Below, in pieces: positions 53,410 to 62,072 of a stretch of DNA of 64,000 nucleotides (position 1 is the first letter of the stretch; every line of letters begins with the position of its first letter). The translations under genes were made by a program, and so were the position numbers. The stretch is taken from contig NZ_JAJIRN010000009.1 in the NCBI RefSeq assembly GCF_025717515.1, positions 248,001 through 312,000 on the forward strand, written 5' to 3'. The notes under the pieces were generated by a model, which did no database searches, was not told the DNA's origin, and saw only the letters and a list, made by a program, of their open reading frames with translations. The DNA comes from Roseateles oligotrophus. Lineage in GTDB: Bacteria; Pseudomonadota; Gammaproteobacteria; Burkholderiales; Burkholderiaceae_C.

Positions 53410-55107
53410 ATGACAAGCAAGCCAGCTTCAACCCTGCGCAATATGTTTTGGGTCGCCTCGCTCTATCTGGCGATGGGCATCCCCTACAGCGTGATCAACG
53501 GCACCGCGGTGCGGATGTTCAAGTCTTTGGGCTTCCCGGACAGCCAGATCACCGTGGCGGTGGGCAGTATCGGGATCGCTTGGTCGCTGAAGCCACTCTG
53601 GGCGGCCTTTCTGGACATGTATCGCACCAAAAAATTCTTCGTGCTGACGATGGAAATGCTCTGCGGGCTGCTGTTCGCGGCGATCGCCATGTCGGTCGGC
53701 GAGCCGGGCTTTTTTCAGATCAGCATCGCGCTGTTGTGGGTGGCGGCATTCGCCTCTTCGACGCAAGATATCTGCGCCGACGGCATCTATCTGACCGCGC
53801 TCGATAGGCCCACTCAGTCGCGTTTCGCGGGTTTGCAGGGTGCGTTTTGGGTGCTGGGCAAGGTGCTCGCCACCGGCTTGCTGATCTCGGTGCTCTTCAA
53901 GATGCAGACCAGTCAGGGCTGGGCCAACGAGACGATGTGGCGCAACGTGATGTTGATCTGCGCGGGGGTGATGGCTTTGCTTGCGCTGTATCACTTGTTC
54001 ATCTTGCCCACCGGCAGTGTGTCCGAGCGCCCAACCGGCACCGCTCAAGTATTCAGTGACTTCCTTGGTACGGCGACGACCTTCTTTCATAAGCGGGCGT
54101 TTTGGGGAATGATTGCCTTCGTCTTCCTCTACCGCTTGGGTGAAGGCCTGATCCTGATGGAAGGGCAGTTGTTCTTGCAGAGCAGCACCGAGCAAGGCGG
54201 CCTTGGTTTGACGGCGGGGCAGGTCAGCGAGATCGATGCGGTCTATGGCACCGTCGCCAGCATCATCGGCGGCCTCTTGGGTGGGGCTTTCGCCGGCAAG
54301 CTGGGTCTGCGCCGCTCGCTCTGGATACTCGGTCTGAGCCTGAATATTCCGCACTTCACCTATCTGTTGATGAGCCATTACGCTGCGGCCGGGCAGGGCT
54401 TGGACTACAGCGCCATCGTGACCCTGGTCAGCATCGAGAAGTTCGGCTACGGCTTCGGCATGGTGGGCAATATGATTTATCTGATGCAGCAGCTCGCGCC
54501 GGGCCGCTCGACGATGACGCATTACGCCTTCGCGACCGCCTTGATGAATTTGGTGCTGGTGCCGACGGCGATGATCTCCGGGCCGCTGGCCGAATGGCTG
54601 GGTTTTTCGAGCTTCTTTCTGGTCGTGATGTTTGCGTCGCTGCCCTCTGTTTTGGCGGCGTGGCGGGCGCCATTTCCGCAACAAGAGGACGAGGCGAAGC
54701 CGCTGTTTGATGCCGACGCGACAGGCGTTCAGGTGACGGTGGATGACCCGACGCGCCTGACCGCACAAGAGCAGCAGGTTCAATCGCTGGCGGGGCGCGC
54801 GTCGATGTTTGCGATGTTGAGCATCTTGACGCTGTTGATCGTCGACGCCAAGGTGCTGGGCTCTTTGCAAGGCGCCGCCCCCGGCGCGGGTGGCCTGCAA
54901 CTCTTGCTTTTGCTGGGGCTGCTATTGCCCAAACTCTATTTCGCGCGGCGCTGTTTCACCCTCGCTGCGCGGGCCGCTGAAGTCGCCGCGCCATGCGGCG
55001 AGCGGCATTATTTGGGCAATGCCCGCGGCGCCAAGATCGCCACGCTGATTTGCGCCGCTGTCTCCTTGTCGGTGTTGGCCTTTTGCGCGCACAGACTCCT
55101 GTCGTAA
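53410..55107 (+). CDS. MFS transporter (AmpG/PAT-like), probable oligosaccharide permease
   Basis: A 565-aa inner-membrane protein with about twelve to fourteen helices. It has PYSVINGTAVRMFKSLG in the first loop, DMYRTKKFFVL after an early helix, and QDICADGIYLTAL, which fit the AmpG/acetyl-CoA-transporter-like part of the MFS. A polar stretch near 435-475 separates the last two helix groups. The ATG was chosen; a TTG 14 codons upstream would overlap the glucokinase stop. In this operon it most likely imports cellobiose or other beta-glucan fragments from the periplasm; AmpG-type muropeptide transport is the alternative. Confidence 0.82.
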   Translation: MTSKPASTLRNMFWVASLYLAMGIPYSVINGTAVRMFKSLGFPDSQITVAVGSIGIAWSLKPLWAAFLDMYRTKKFFVLTMEMLCGLLFAAIAMSVGEPGFFQISIALLWVAAFASSTQDICADGIYLTALDRPTQSRFAGLQGAFWVLGKVLATGLLISVLFKMQTSQGWANETMWRNVMLICAGVMALLALYHLFILPTGSVSERPTGTAQVFSDFLGTATTFFHKRAFWGMIAFVFLYRLGEGLILMEGQLFLQSSTEQGGLGLTAGQVSEIDAVYGTVASIIGGLLGGAFAGKLGLRRSLWILGLSLNIPHFTYLLMSHYAAAGQGLDYSAIVTLVSIEKFGYGFGMVGNMIYLMQQLAPGRSTMTHYAFATALMNLVLVPTAMISGPLAEWLGFSSFFLVVMFASLPSVLAAWRAPFPQQEDEAKPLFDADATGVQVTVDDPTRLTAQEQQVQSLAGRASMFAMLSILTLLIVDAKVLGSLQGAAPGAGGLQLLLLLGLLLPKLYFARRCFTLAARAAEVAAPCGERHYLGNARGAKIATLICAAVSLSVLAFCAHRLLS

Positions 55108-55117
55108 ACAGGTCGTC

Positions 55118-56221
55118 ATGAAAACTCCAAAGCGCTGCGCCCTGGTGCTGCTGAGCTGCCTTGCCGGCAATGGCCTGGCGGGCGACGACGTCAACCGGCA
55201 AGCGGATGCCTGGAAAAATAGCCAAGGCTGGTGGAGCAGCAGCGACGATGTCCCGGGTTTCGAGTTGGGGTCAGCCGCCCGGCAATTGCCGCTGGTGAAG
55301 GTGGCCGGTAATAAGTTCGTCGACGAGCGGGGCGCGGTTGTGGTGTTCCGCGGCGTGAATATTGCAGACCCGGACAAGCTCGTCGCGGAAGGCCGCTTGA
55401 ATCGCGAACTCTTCGAAGTCATCAAGTCCTGGGGCGCCAATGTGGTGCGCATTCCGGTGCATCCTTCGGCTTGGCAGCGGCGCGGCAAGAAGGGCTATCT
55501 GCCGATCTTGGATCAGACGGTTCGGTGGATCAACGAGCTGGGCATGTACGCGATCGTCGATTGGCATTCCATCGGTAACCTCAAATCCGAGCAGTTCCAG
55601 AACAGCAGCTACTACACCACAAAAGCCGAAACGCTTGATTTTTTCCGCATGGTGTCGGCGCGCTACAAGGGCGTGAATTCGGTCGCCATGTACGAGATTT
55701 TCAATGAGCCTACCGTCTTTGGCGGGCAATTGGGTGTGGCGAGTTGGGCCGATTGGAAGGTCATCAACGAAGAAGCGATCACGATTATTCAAGCGCATAA
55801 CGCCGCCGCGATTTCCTTGGTGGCGGGCTTCAACTGGGCCTATGACCTAAAGCCTATTGCCACTGCACCGATAGAGCGCGACAACGTGGCCTATGTGAGT
55901 CACCCTTATCCGATGAAAGTAGCGGCGCCGTTTGAAGAAAATTGGGAGCGTGATTGGGGCTTCGTCGCGAATAGATATCCGGTCATTGCGACCGAAATTG
56001 GCTACCAATTGGCGAGCGACAAAGGCGCCCATATTCCTGTCATCGACGATGGCAGTTATGGCCCCCGCATTAGCAACTACTTGGGCAGCAAGGGCATCAG
56101 CTGGGTTGCCTGGGTGTTCGACCCGGATTGGGCGCCGCAAATGATCAAGGATTGGAGCTACGAAGCTACCTTGCAGGGCCGCCATTTCCGTGCGGTGATG
56201 CTGAAGGAATACACGCCATAG
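55118..56221 (+). CDS. GH5 endoglucanase-like secreted glycosidase
   Basis: A 367-aa glycosidase with a short signal peptide (LVLLSCLAGNGLAG). Catalytic acid/base E197 (YEIFNEP) and nucleophile E293 (ATEIGY) are in place. FRGVNIADPDKL, VVRIPVHPSAW, IVDWHSIGN and SHPYPM fit the GH5 cellulase clan. A Cys in the signal region (LLSCLAG) raises the chance that it is a lipoprotein. It starts 10 bp after the MFS gene and ends the operon. It would cut beta-glucan outside the cytoplasm, giving fragments for the receptor and transporter. Endo-beta-1,4-glucanase is likely; other beta-glucan links are possible. Confidence 0.9.
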   Translation: MKTPKRCALVLLSCLAGNGLAGDDVNRQADAWKNSQGWWSSSDDVPGFELGSAARQLPLVKVAGNKFVDERGAVVVFRGVNIADPDKLVAEGRLNRELFEVIKSWGANVVRIPVHPSAWQRRGKKGYLPILDQTVRWINELGMYAIVDWHSIGNLKSEQFQNSSYYTTKAETLDFFRMVSARYKGVNSVAMYEIFNEPTVFGGQLGVASWADWKVINEEAITIIQAHNAAAISLVAGFNWAYDLKPIATAPIERDNVAYVSHPYPMKVAAPFEENWERDWGFVANRYPVIATEIGYQLASDKGAHIPVIDDGSYGPRISNYLGSKGISWVAWVFDPDWAPQMIKDWSYEATLQGRHFRAVMLKEYTP

Positions 56222-56571
56222 GGCGCGCCCCGTCCGCATGTATTGCGGGCATATTGCCGGCGGCCACGCTTGGCGCGCGCAGGGTACAGCCGAAAACCGC
56301 GCTCGCCACAGCTTTGTTCGGGTTGTCTGTTTTCGGGGACAGGTATTGCTTGACGCGAGTTTTGGTGACAAATTCTGCCTTGGTGTTATTACCTAGGGCG
56401 TTAGACCGAGTTCGGGTCTTGGCCATAGTCTCTGGCAACACTTGTACGCAAACCCGGGGTCTTGCCCATCAGCAGGTCACCGTTGGTTTGATTGCTTTAG
56501 ATTGATCAAGACGGATGTTTCGCCTGTGCAGGGTAGATGTCCGGCCGTGTTTTTCTGTTCTGGAGGTCGCT
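56222..56571. other. Intergenic region without a recognisable gene
   Basis: A 350-bp gap after the GH5 gene. It should hold the promoter of the PBP-like gene. No terminator-like hairpin, repeat or riboswitch motif was recognised. Confidence 0.4.
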
Positions 56572-57006
56572 GTGAAGAGACACTCAATTCAGCTAGGTCT
56601 GGCTTGTGCCCTTGGTCTTGCAGCCCTGCAACTGGTTCATGCCGGTCCCCTGGTCGTGATTGTTGCGGCCCAGAGCAACGCTCCGAAAATCAGCGTCGAG
56701 CAAGCCTCGGCGATCTTCATGGGTTCGGCCAAATCCTTTCCTAACGGCGAGAAGGCTGTGCCGGTGGATCAGAGCATGGGCAGTCCCGCCTTCGCCGAGT
56801 TCTACAGCGTTGCGGCAGGGCGCACCGAGGCACAAGTCAAGGCCTATTGGTCGCGCATGGTGTTCACAGGCAAGGGTTCACCGCCTCAGGATGGCGGCGA
56901 TGCGGCCGCCGTCAAAAAGCTGGTGGCAGCAAACCCCAATTTAGTCGGCTATGTGGATGCCAGCCTGGTTGACGCCAGTGTCAAGGTCCTGACCGAAATC
57001 AAGTGA
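56572..57006 (+). CDS. Small PstS-like periplasmic substrate-binding-fold protein
   Basis: A 144-aa exported protein. It starts at GTG with GGAGG about seven bases upstream and has a signal peptide to about residue 24 (ending HAGP). The mature part resembles a half-size phosphate-binding (PstS-like) domain: VSVEQASAIFMGSAKSFPNG-type start, SPAFAEFYSV, YWSRMVFTGKG and LVGYVDASLVD. Such small proteins often accompany porins or sensor kinases. It lies 14 bp before the beta-barrel gene and is likely co-transcribed. Phosphate or another oxyanion is possible as a ligand; not shown by sequence. Confidence 0.75.
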   Translation: MKRHSIQLGLACALGLAALQLVHAGPLVVIVAAQSNAPKISVEQASAIFMGSAKSFPNGEKAVPVDQSMGSPAFAEFYSVAAGRTEAQVKAYWSRMVFTGKGSPPQDGGDAAAVKKLVAANPNLVGYVDASLVDASVKVLTEIK

Positions 57007-57020
57007 GGCCGAGGAAAACC

Positions 57021-58157
57021 ATGAAGAACATTTTTCAAATCGCTGCGCTCACCGCCTGCGGCCTTGCCGCGCCCTTGGCCGCTATGGCCGCAGATGACGA
57101 CGGCCCCAAATTTTCATTCTCCGGCTTTGCCCAGTTGACGGCCGGCAAGGTCTTGAGTGGCAAGGAGGGCAGCTATATGCAGTGGAGTTGCCCCTGCACC
57201 ATCCAGAACTGGGAATATGTCGGCGTGTACGAGAAGAGCAAGGGTTGGCAGGCGGACCAGGAATCGTTGCTGGGTCTGCAGGGCACTTTGCGCATGAACG
57301 ACAAGCTATCGGCCACGGTGCAGTTGCTGTCCAGGCCGAATAACGACAACTACCAACCCAGTGTGGACTGGGCCTATGTGTCCTATGCGCTGACCGACGA
57401 ATGGACCTTGCAGGCCGGGCGCAAGCGCATACCGCTCTACTACTACAGCGACTTCCTCTATGTCGGCACAGCCTATCCCTGGGTGCGGCCGGCGCCCGAT
57501 GTTTACGGCTGGCCCATCTACGCTTATGACGGCGCCAACCTGGCCTATAGCCGGCCCGTGTTCGGCAACTGGACGCTGGACGCCAACCTCTGGGCCGGTG
57601 GCTTCAGCTACAAAGACAACGCCTACGACACCAAAATCTACTTCGGTGACCGCACCGACGAAGCTTGGCGCAAGATCCTGGGCGGCTACGCCACATTGAG
57701 CGATGGTGCGATCAGCGTGCGGGCGATGTTGATGACCTTCCGCAATGAGCAGAGCACGCATAAGCCCGATGGCTCGACGGTCATCAATCTGGATGGCTAC
57801 AGGACCAACATCATGGGCCTGTCGGCCAATTACGACGGGCGCAACTGGATCCTGCGCAGCGAGCTCAACCGTTTCTCGCAAAAAGTCTCGGGCTACACCT
57901 ACAACTACTTTTTGCTAGGCGGCGGCTACAAGTTTGGCGATTGGACCGGCATGTACACAATCTCGCGCTATCGCACCGCAGAAAATAACTTTTTAGCACC
58001 GATCGAGGGGCGGCGAACCAAGACCCTGGCTCTGCGGTGGGACGTTAGCAAGAATTGGGCACTGAAGGCGCAATACGATGTTTCCAAGGATCAATCGAAA
58101 TATGATTTCTTTGGCGATTACAAACTGCTTTCTTTCTCGGCGCAAACTTCGTTTTGA
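57021..58157 (+). CDS. Outer-membrane beta-barrel (porin-like) protein
   Basis: A 378-aa protein with a signal peptide (ending AAMAAD) and many alternating aromatic/polar strands, ending in LLSFSAQTSF, a typical outer-membrane-protein C-terminal Phe. The barrel begins with KFSFSGFAQLTAGKVL. Two cysteines in WSCPCTIQNW could form a disulphide in an external loop. GAGG lies a few bases before the ATG. Paired with the PBP-like gene, it may be a channel whose ligand is bound by that protein. No specific porin family is recognised. Confidence 0.75.
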   Translation: MKNIFQIAALTACGLAAPLAAMAADDDGPKFSFSGFAQLTAGKVLSGKEGSYMQWSCPCTIQNWEYVGVYEKSKGWQADQESLLGLQGTLRMNDKLSATVQLLSRPNNDNYQPSVDWAYVSYALTDEWTLQAGRKRIPLYYYSDFLYVGTAYPWVRPAPDVYGWPIYAYDGANLAYSRPVFGNWTLDANLWAGGFSYKDNAYDTKIYFGDRTDEAWRKILGGYATLSDGAISVRAMLMTFRNEQSTHKPDGSTVINLDGYRTNIMGLSANYDGRNWILRSELNRFSQKVSGYTYNYFLLGGGYKFGDWTGMYTISRYRTAENNFLAPIEGRRTKTLALRWDVSKNWALKAQYDVSKDQSKYDFFGDYKLLSFSAQTSF

Positions 58158-58270
58158 CATGGCCAAGGGAGTCGACCCGGGGCGGGAGGTGGCGCAAGAG
58201 TTGAATGCCTTGCCCGCCCTTCGAGTGGATATTCCGGATCAAAGCGACCGATTCGCTTGATCGATCGGCA

Positions 58271-58310
58271 ATAAGAAACCCATGACTTGTGAAAGTCATG
58301 GGTTTCTTAT
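58271..58310 (+). terminator. Intrinsic terminator after the porin-like gene
   Basis: A long, nearly perfect inverted repeat (ATAAGAAACCCATGACTT with AAGTCATGGGTTTCTTAT) has a short loop, and TTATTT follows. It can act on transcripts of the PBP-porin pair. Confidence 0.85.
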
Positions 58311-58459
58311 TTGGGGGCATGTGGCCTCGCCTGGGCCGCCTTTAGCCGCGCACGCTGCTGGCGTATTGTTGCTTTCCCCATCGGCCAATGCGCCACACTC
58401 CGGACGGTAATGCCCGATGGCCCATCGGAGGCGACTGGCGCAAGCCGGCCTCGCTTGCG

Positions 58460-58479
58460 TTTACTAAACAAAACTAAAC
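58460..58479. promoter_or_regulatory. Candidate upstream operator with ACTAAAC repeats
   Basis: TTTACTAAAC is followed by a second ACTAAAC ten bases later. The exact inverse, GTTTAGTAAA, lies at 58582-58591 on the far side of the promoter. Confidence 0.5.
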
Positions 58480-58502
58480 TGCGGCCGGAAATTGAAAGTT
58501 TG

Positions 58503-58531
58503 TTGAAGCGTCGTGGCTTCCTTTGTATAAA
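58503..58531 (+). promoter_or_regulatory. Sigma70-type promoter of the second receptor operon
   Basis: TTGAAG and TATAAA are separated by exactly 17 bp. The promoter lies between the two copies of the ACTAAAC/GTTTAGT motif, a layout that suits repression by looping or by a downstream roadblock. Confidence 0.65.
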
Positions 58532-58581
58532 CCTTCCTGGGTTAAATGCGATGTTCATCGATATTCAGCCGGCATTTCGTA

Positions 58582-58591
58582 GTTTAGTAAA
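58582..58591. promoter_or_regulatory. Candidate downstream operator GTTTAGTAAA
   Basis: An exact inverse of the TTTACTAAAC block upstream of the promoter, about 45-50 bp after the expected transcription start. Confidence 0.45.
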
Positions 58592-58854
58592 TACCTAGGG
58601 TTCTCCCCAAATTGCGCTTTGCGCACCCTGGGAAAACGAGCGGAAGCCGGACTGCCGAACCGAGGGTGGTTTGGGCGCAGGGCTTCGCATCGAACTCCAA
58701 AGTGGATTCTCCTCACCGCTTGAGGCCTCGAGCGAGAGGGCATCCGAAATTTTCCGCGTTGCGACGCGGGGCCTGTCGCCTGTTCCACGGGTGATGGGAA
58801 CCCAGCTAACGCCATACAAGAAGCCCGTCGCTGGGCACGAACAGGAGACAGCAC

Positions 58855-61800
58855 ATGACGACAAGAACCCCTTTTGCTGCGCGGCAGCATCGCTGGCCCG
58901 TAACGCCCATCGCCACGGCGGTGGGCGCTGCCTTGCTGGCTTTGAGTGGCGCTCAAGCGCAAACCGCACCGGCAGACAAGCCGAGCGAGAAGAAGGCCGA
59001 CGCGAGCCAAATGGAGACGGTTGTCGTGACCGGCTTCCGCAGTTCAATCGAGAAGAGCCTCGATCAAAAGCGCAACGCCAACGCCATCATTGACGTGGTG
59101 ACCGCCGAAGACGTGGGCAAGTTCCCCGACAAGAACGTGGCCGATGCACTGCAGCGCGTGCCGGGCGTGATCGTCGAGCGCAGCGGCGGCGAGGGCAAGA
59201 ATGTCAGCGTTCGCGGCCTTTCGTCGGAGCTGACTCTGACGCAATTGAACGGCAACTACATTGCCACGGCCGAGTCCAATGGCGATCCGACGCGCTCCTT
59301 CAACTACATGCTGATGCCGTCGAATATGCTGTCCAGCGCCGAGTTGTTCAAGACGCCGGAAGCGCGCATCGACGAGGGCGGCGTGGGCGGTACCGTGATC
59401 CTGCACACGCGCCGTCCGCTGGACGTGAAGGCCAATTCCGGCTTCGTCAATGCCGAGGGCACCTGGGCCGACACCAGCAACAAAACCGACGGTCAGTTCG
59501 CCGGCCAATATGCCTGGCACGACGAGGCCAAGCGATTCGGCGTGCTGGTGGGCTACACGCAGCAGAAGCGCACCACCCGCACCATGGGTGCGAGCACCGA
59601 GAATTGGCAGTGGTACGCGGACGACTACAAGGCGCACCCAGCCACCGACGTCAACGGCAGCCCTTCCGGCATGAACTCGCGCTGGTGGGGGCAGTCGGGC
59701 TTTTACGACCAGGGCGGCAAGTACTACAGCAATTTCATGATGCCGACCTCGGTCAACTTGAACGTCAAGACCGAGGAGCGCGAGCGCAAGGGCGGGCAGC
59801 TGACGCTGCAGTTCAAGCCGGTCGACAAGCTGACGCTGACGGGCAATTATTTCCGCTTTGACCTCTCGCAGAACTCGCAGACCAACACGCTGAAGGTGCC
59901 GGAATGGAATCTGGCCCGTTATGACGGCGATGGCAACTGGCCTCGCGGACGTCTGCTCGACCAGCTAACGTTTGATAAGAGCGGCACCTTGGTCACCGGC
60001 GCGAAGTACAGCGCCCATCCCGGCAAGACCTACTACTGCAACGAAGCCCAGGCCAAGGCCGGTGGTCAGCAGCCGGGCGGCTGGGGTCCTGACGATTGCA
60101 CGGTGCCTACGCCGCAAATCACCGGCAGCTACAACCGCGAAAAGGCCTTGTCGCAGACCGCCGACTTCGAGGCCGAATGGAAGGGTGACTCGCTGGAGGC
60201 CGTCTTCAAGGGCGGGCGCACCTGGGCCAAGGGCGGCCCGGAGATGCAGTTCGGCATGCCGATCAAGCCGCGCATGCAGGACCAGAGCGGCAACTGGGTG
60301 CTTGGCAACACCGCCAGCGCCTGGAGCCTGGCTGGCACGCCGACCATGACTTTCGCGCCGGAGCTGATGGCGAATCTGCAGAAGGGCATTGGCGAGATCG
60401 ACTTGGGGTCGACCAGCTCATCGTGGACACGCAACAGCACCGAGCAGAACTACGCCCAGGCCGATTTCACCTGGAATACCGACCTCGGCTTGCTGGACTC
60501 GCTGCAGTTCGGCCTGAAGTACCGTGACGGCGGCACCCACCGCAACACCGGCAACAACTACTGGGTCTGCAAGGGTGCCGACCCCGCCGACTACAACAAG
60601 CGCTACCAAGCCGGTTGCGATTCGGCGGCCAACAAGTTCCAGCCGCAGTTCCTGTACGGTGACTCGCTGGGCAATCTGGCAGGTGGTATCAGCGCCAGCG
60701 CCTTCCCGGCGATCAACTATCCGGCCTATATCTCTTACCTGAACCAGACTTACGGCGCCATGCAGACGCGTAACGAGGACAACTTCGTCTACAACGTCGA
60801 CGAGAAGATCTACTCCGGCTACCTGCAGGCCAATGTCAAGGTGGAGCGCCTGCGCGGTAATGTCGGTCTGCGCCTGGTGCGCACCAAGCAGCACGCCGAT
60901 TCGACCGACCAGGTCACCAATTACAAGGACTACTTCCATAACGGAGCAGACGGAAAACCGGCGCCTTGCCTGGCAGGCGGCAAGCCGGCTCTCGGGGCGC
61001 CCGCCGGATCGGGTTGCGTCAGCGGCTTCACCAAGCTGCCGGACAGCCTGTCGCGCACCGAGTCCTTCGAGGTCAGCTCGCTCGACCGCACCTACAACGA
61101 TGTGCTGCCGAGCGTGAACCTGGCCTATGACCTGAGCAAGGACCTGGTGCTGCGTGCGGCCGCGTCCAAGGTGATTTCGCGGCCCAGCTATGGCGACATC
61201 GCCGCGCCGGGCGGACTGCAGTACTACAGCCAGGAGTACGTGAATGACCGGCGCTTGATCGGCGGCGGCGACCAGCAGGGCTGGTTTGGTGGCGGCAGCA
61301 ACAAGGAACTGGAGCCCTACAAGGCCACGCAGTTCGACTTGGGGCTGGAGTGGTACCTGCGTCGTGGCTCGGTGCTGGGCGCCAATCTGTTCCGCAAGAA
61401 CGTCAGCAACTTCACCGTGCCGGTGAACCAGAACGTGGACCTGAACGTGGGCGGCCAGGCCGTGACGGTGCAGAACTACTCGACCAGCGCCGGTGGCCGT
61501 AACGGGGTCTCGCAAGGTGTGGAATTGTTTGCCCAGCACACCTTGGACTTCGGCCTCGGCTTCCAGCTCAACTACACCTACAACAAGACCAACCAGGCGG
61601 CCATCACGCTGCAAAACGGCAAGACCATCGGCTCCTCGCCGCTGGTCGGCAGTGCGAAGAACCAGGCCAACGTGACGGTGTTCTACGAGACCGACAGCTA
61701 TCTGGCCCGAGTGTCCTACAACCGCCGTGGCGAAGTGGTGGGCGGCCTGGTCAACGGCTTGAACGTCTATCAAGAGCCCTATAGCCAGATTGACCTGAAC

Positions 61801-61962
61801 GCGGCCTACAACGTCAACAAGGAACTGAGCTTGACCGCTTCGGTGCTGAACCTGACCAAGGAAGAGTCGCGCTCCCACCTGGGCAACGACACCAAGGATC
61901 GCTTCTACTCGAATGGCTATGCCGGTCGTATCGTGTATGCGGGCTTGAACTACAAGTTCTGA
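58855..61962 (+). CDS. TonB-dependent receptor of the second halogenase locus
   Basis: A 1035-aa outer-membrane receptor. Signal peptide to about residue 35 (SGAQAQ), TonB-box-like METVVVTGFR, plug with GKFPDKNVADALQRVPGV, VSVRGLSS and a barrel ending in VYAGLNYKF. It is the same FRSSIEKSL type as the beta-glucan receptor but clearly a different paralog. AGGAGACAGCAC precedes the ATG. With a halogenase and a GH2 beta-mannosidase-like gene downstream, it probably takes up manno-oligosaccharides or a related glycan. Confidence 0.88.
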   Translation: MTTRTPFAARQHRWPVTPIATAVGAALLALSGAQAQTAPADKPSEKKADASQMETVVVTGFRSSIEKSLDQKRNANAIIDVVTAEDVGKFPDKNVADALQRVPGVIVERSGGEGKNVSVRGLSSELTLTQLNGNYIATAESNGDPTRSFNYMLMPSNMLSSAELFKTPEARIDEGGVGGTVILHTRRPLDVKANSGFVNAEGTWADTSNKTDGQFAGQYAWHDEAKRFGVLVGYTQQKRTTRTMGASTENWQWYADDYKAHPATDVNGSPSGMNSRWWGQSGFYDQGGKYYSNFMMPTSVNLNVKTEERERKGGQLTLQFKPVDKLTLTGNYFRFDLSQNSQTNTLKVPEWNLARYDGDGNWPRGRLLDQLTFDKSGTLVTGAKYSAHPGKTYYCNEAQAKAGGQQPGGWGPDDCTVPTPQITGSYNREKALSQTADFEAEWKGDSLEAVFKGGRTWAKGGPEMQFGMPIKPRMQDQSGNWVLGNTASAWSLAGTPTMTFAPELMANLQKGIGEIDLGSTSSSWTRNSTEQNYAQADFTWNTDLGLLDSLQFGLKYRDGGTHRNTGNNYWVCKGADPADYNKRYQAGCDSAANKFQPQFLYGDSLGNLAGGISASAFPAINYPAYISYLNQTYGAMQTRNEDNFVYNVDEKIYSGYLQANVKVERLRGNVGLRLVRTKQHADSTDQVTNYKDYFHNGADGKPAPCLAGGKPALGAPAGSGCVSGFTKLPDSLSRTESFEVSSLDRTYNDVLPSVNLAYDLSKDLVLRAAASKVISRPSYGDIAAPGGLQYYSQEYVNDRRLIGGGDQQGWFGGGSNKELEPYKATQFDLGLEWYLRRGSVLGANLFRKNVSNFTVPVNQNVDLNVGGQAVTVQNYSTSAGGRNGVSQGVELFAQHTLDFGLGFQLNYTYNKTNQAAITLQNGKTIGSSPLVGSAKNQANVTVFYETDSYLARVSYNRRGEVVGGLVNGLNVYQEPYSQIDLNAAYNVNKELSLTASVLNLTKEESRSHLGNDTKDRFYSNGYAGRIVYAGLNYKF

Positions 61963-62010
61963 TCTTTCTTGTTCCTCGACCCTCGCAGCAACCAATGCAT
62001 GGGGGTTTTT

Positions 62011-62040
62011 GTCGGCTTTGCCCTTCTGGGCAAAGCCGAC
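62011..62040 (+). terminator. Terminator-like hairpin between receptor and halogenase
   Basis: GTCGGCTTTGCCC and GGGCAAAGCCGAC form a perfect 13-bp stem with a TTCT loop, followed by CTTTTCTT. It lies in the 110-bp gap after the receptor gene, in the same relative place as the hairpin in the first halogenase locus. Confidence 0.85.
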
Positions 62041-62072
62041 CTTTTCTTAATTCAAACGATTGATCACCAGCG

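Larger units (their letters stand above)
58311..58854. promoter_or_regulatory. Promoter and leader region of the second receptor-halogenase locus
   Basis: A 544-bp region without a convincing gene. It holds ACTAAAC repeats, a sigma70-type promoter, an inverted copy of the repeat downstream of that promoter, and a leader of about 320 nt. Short ORFs in it lack similarity and codon bias. Confidence 0.6.

Noticed and set aside
58311-58598. 95-codon ORF in the leader region of the second receptor locus
   Set aside because: It spans the promoter and both candidate operators, lacks similarity and has no ribosome-binding site.
60418-61995. 525-codon open frame on the minus strand
   Set aside because: Antisense to the second receptor gene; composition typical of a shadow frame.
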